Assembly (NCBI GenBank): GCA_021157445.1
Contig: JAGGWM010000062.1
Coordinates: 1 to 5,703 of the forward strand
From: Thermococcus sp.
GTDB taxonomy: Archaea > Methanobacteriota_B > Thermococci > Thermococcales > Thermococcaceae
Reading direction: 5' to 3'
Length of the DNA stretch: 5,703 nt
Below are positions 5,233 to 5,703 of this stretch, piece by piece. A program made the position numbers and the translations under genes. The notes under the pieces were generated by a model. It searched no databases. It had not been told where the DNA came from and saw only the letters and a list, made by a program, of their open reading frames with translations. Each line of letters starts with the position of its first letter. Position 1 is the stretch's first letter.

Positions 5233-5703
5233 CTCTCTGCTCCTCCAGGGATATTACCTTTTTTCCTTTTTCCTGGGGGATTATCTTAACCTTTGCATTC
5301 TTGAATTCCTTTTTTAACCCTTTTCCTTCAAGGAGTCTGTCGAGAAATACTGCCAATGCTGCAACTTCACTGTGTGGCTGATTTCCAACGGCCACATTGT
5401 AGTGGGATACTTCATAAACTTCTCTGGGGACTTTCTCGGCTCCGACAACGACTAAAATGTCATCTTTTTTTAATGCCTCTCTTATTTTCGGAATAGCCTC
5501 ATCGATGGGTATTCCGTACATGGTTAAGTGGACTATCTTCCCCTTCCACTCCCTCAAAATCTGCCTCCAGTGCGGGTTGAACTCAATCTCAAAAGGGCCT
5601 CCCCAACGTTTTACGACATCTGTAACACTCTCATATACATGTTCGTCCTTTTCAGCTGCTATAATGATTTTATCTGCTCCAAAAGCCCTTGCAGTTAAGG
5701 CTA
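5222..5703 (-). CDS. trm56: tRNA (cytidine(56)-2'-O)-methyltransferase aTrm56, N-terminus outside the window
   Basis: A SPOUT-class (alpha/beta-knot) methyltransferase that uses SAM to 2'-O-methylate C56 in the T-loop of archaeal tRNAs. The visible 159 residues begin [20 protein letters not shown] and include [26 protein letters not shown], the knot motif [14 protein letters not shown] and the motif [22 protein letters not shown]. Together these are diagnostic of aTrm56. About 20-25 N-terminal residues are missing, because the frame runs open to the right edge of the window. A shorter reading starting at TTG 5557 would cut off the conserved N-terminal half and is not the true start. The C-terminus ends in EEQRDVK and overlaps the start of the CDP-alcohol transferase gene by 11 nt, so both are in one operon. 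Confidence 0.95.
   Translation of the reverse strand, partial: ALTARAFGADKIIIAAEKDEHVYESVTDVVKRWGGPFEIEFNPHWRQILREWKGKIVHLTMYGIPIDEAIPKIREALKKDDILVVVGAEKVPREVYEVSHYNVAVGNQPHSEVAALAVFLDRLLEGKGLKKEFKNAKVKIIPQEKGKKVISLEEQRDVK

Overview
The window looks like chromosomal DNA of a hyperthermophilic euryarchaeon of the order Thermococcales (Thermococcus, Pyrococcus or Palaeococcus). The evidence is AT-rich but strongly purine-loaded coding sequence, Arg codons mostly AGA/AGG, Shine-Dalgarno (SD) sites of the GGAGG/GGTGAT type, and a purely archaeal gene set: aTrm56, a CDP-archaeol-using phosphotransferase, an archaeal A24 prepilin peptidase with a QxSxE-type (class III signal) substrate, and box C/D sRNAs. 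Several proteins resemble, from memory, well-known Pyrococcus proteins. No searches were run.

Layout. (1) 23-1319, plus strand: pcm (protein-L-isoaspartate methyltransferase) and a SerB-like HAD phosphatase, 1 nt apart. (2) 1318-1373, minus strand: an unannotated box C/D guide RNA directly behind the HAD gene. (3) 2747 down to 1458, minus strand: a 54-residue class III (QxSxE) pilin-like gene followed 9 nt later by an A24 prepilin peptidase, probably a substrate/protease operon. (4) 2748-2842: a compact divergent promoter region containing the palindrome GATTTAAATC. (5) 2843-3755, plus strand: two tandem ASCH-domain genes, 1 nt apart. (6) 3913-4623, plus strand: a second HAD hydrolase, of subfamily IA, with its own promoter region and a strong GGTGAT SD. 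(7) 4611-4672, minus strand: a second box C/D guide RNA that fills the gap between convergent genes and overlaps the HAD stop codon. (8) 5703 down to 4672, minus strand: aTrm56 (tRNA C56 2'-O-methyltransferase; its N-terminus lies beyond the window) overlapping by 11 nt a CDP-alcohol phosphatidyltransferase, probably archaetidylinositol phosphate synthase.

The main new content is the two C/D box sRNAs. Both have the same geometry: C box AUGAUGA, a 12-nt guide, D' box, a 3-nt spacer, C' box AUGAAGA, a 12-nt guide, and D box CUGA, closed by a GC-rich terminal stem that leaves the one extra nucleotide a kink-turn needs. One guide of the second sRNA has a 10-nt complement in the universally conserved 23S rRNA segment UAGCGAAAUU, which predicts 2'-O-methylation at about E. 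coli position C1934. Together with aTrm56, and with two ASCH proteins of a family that includes RNA-related hydrolases, the window has a loose RNA-modification theme. Most protein genes are otherwise ordinary Thermococcales housekeeping genes.
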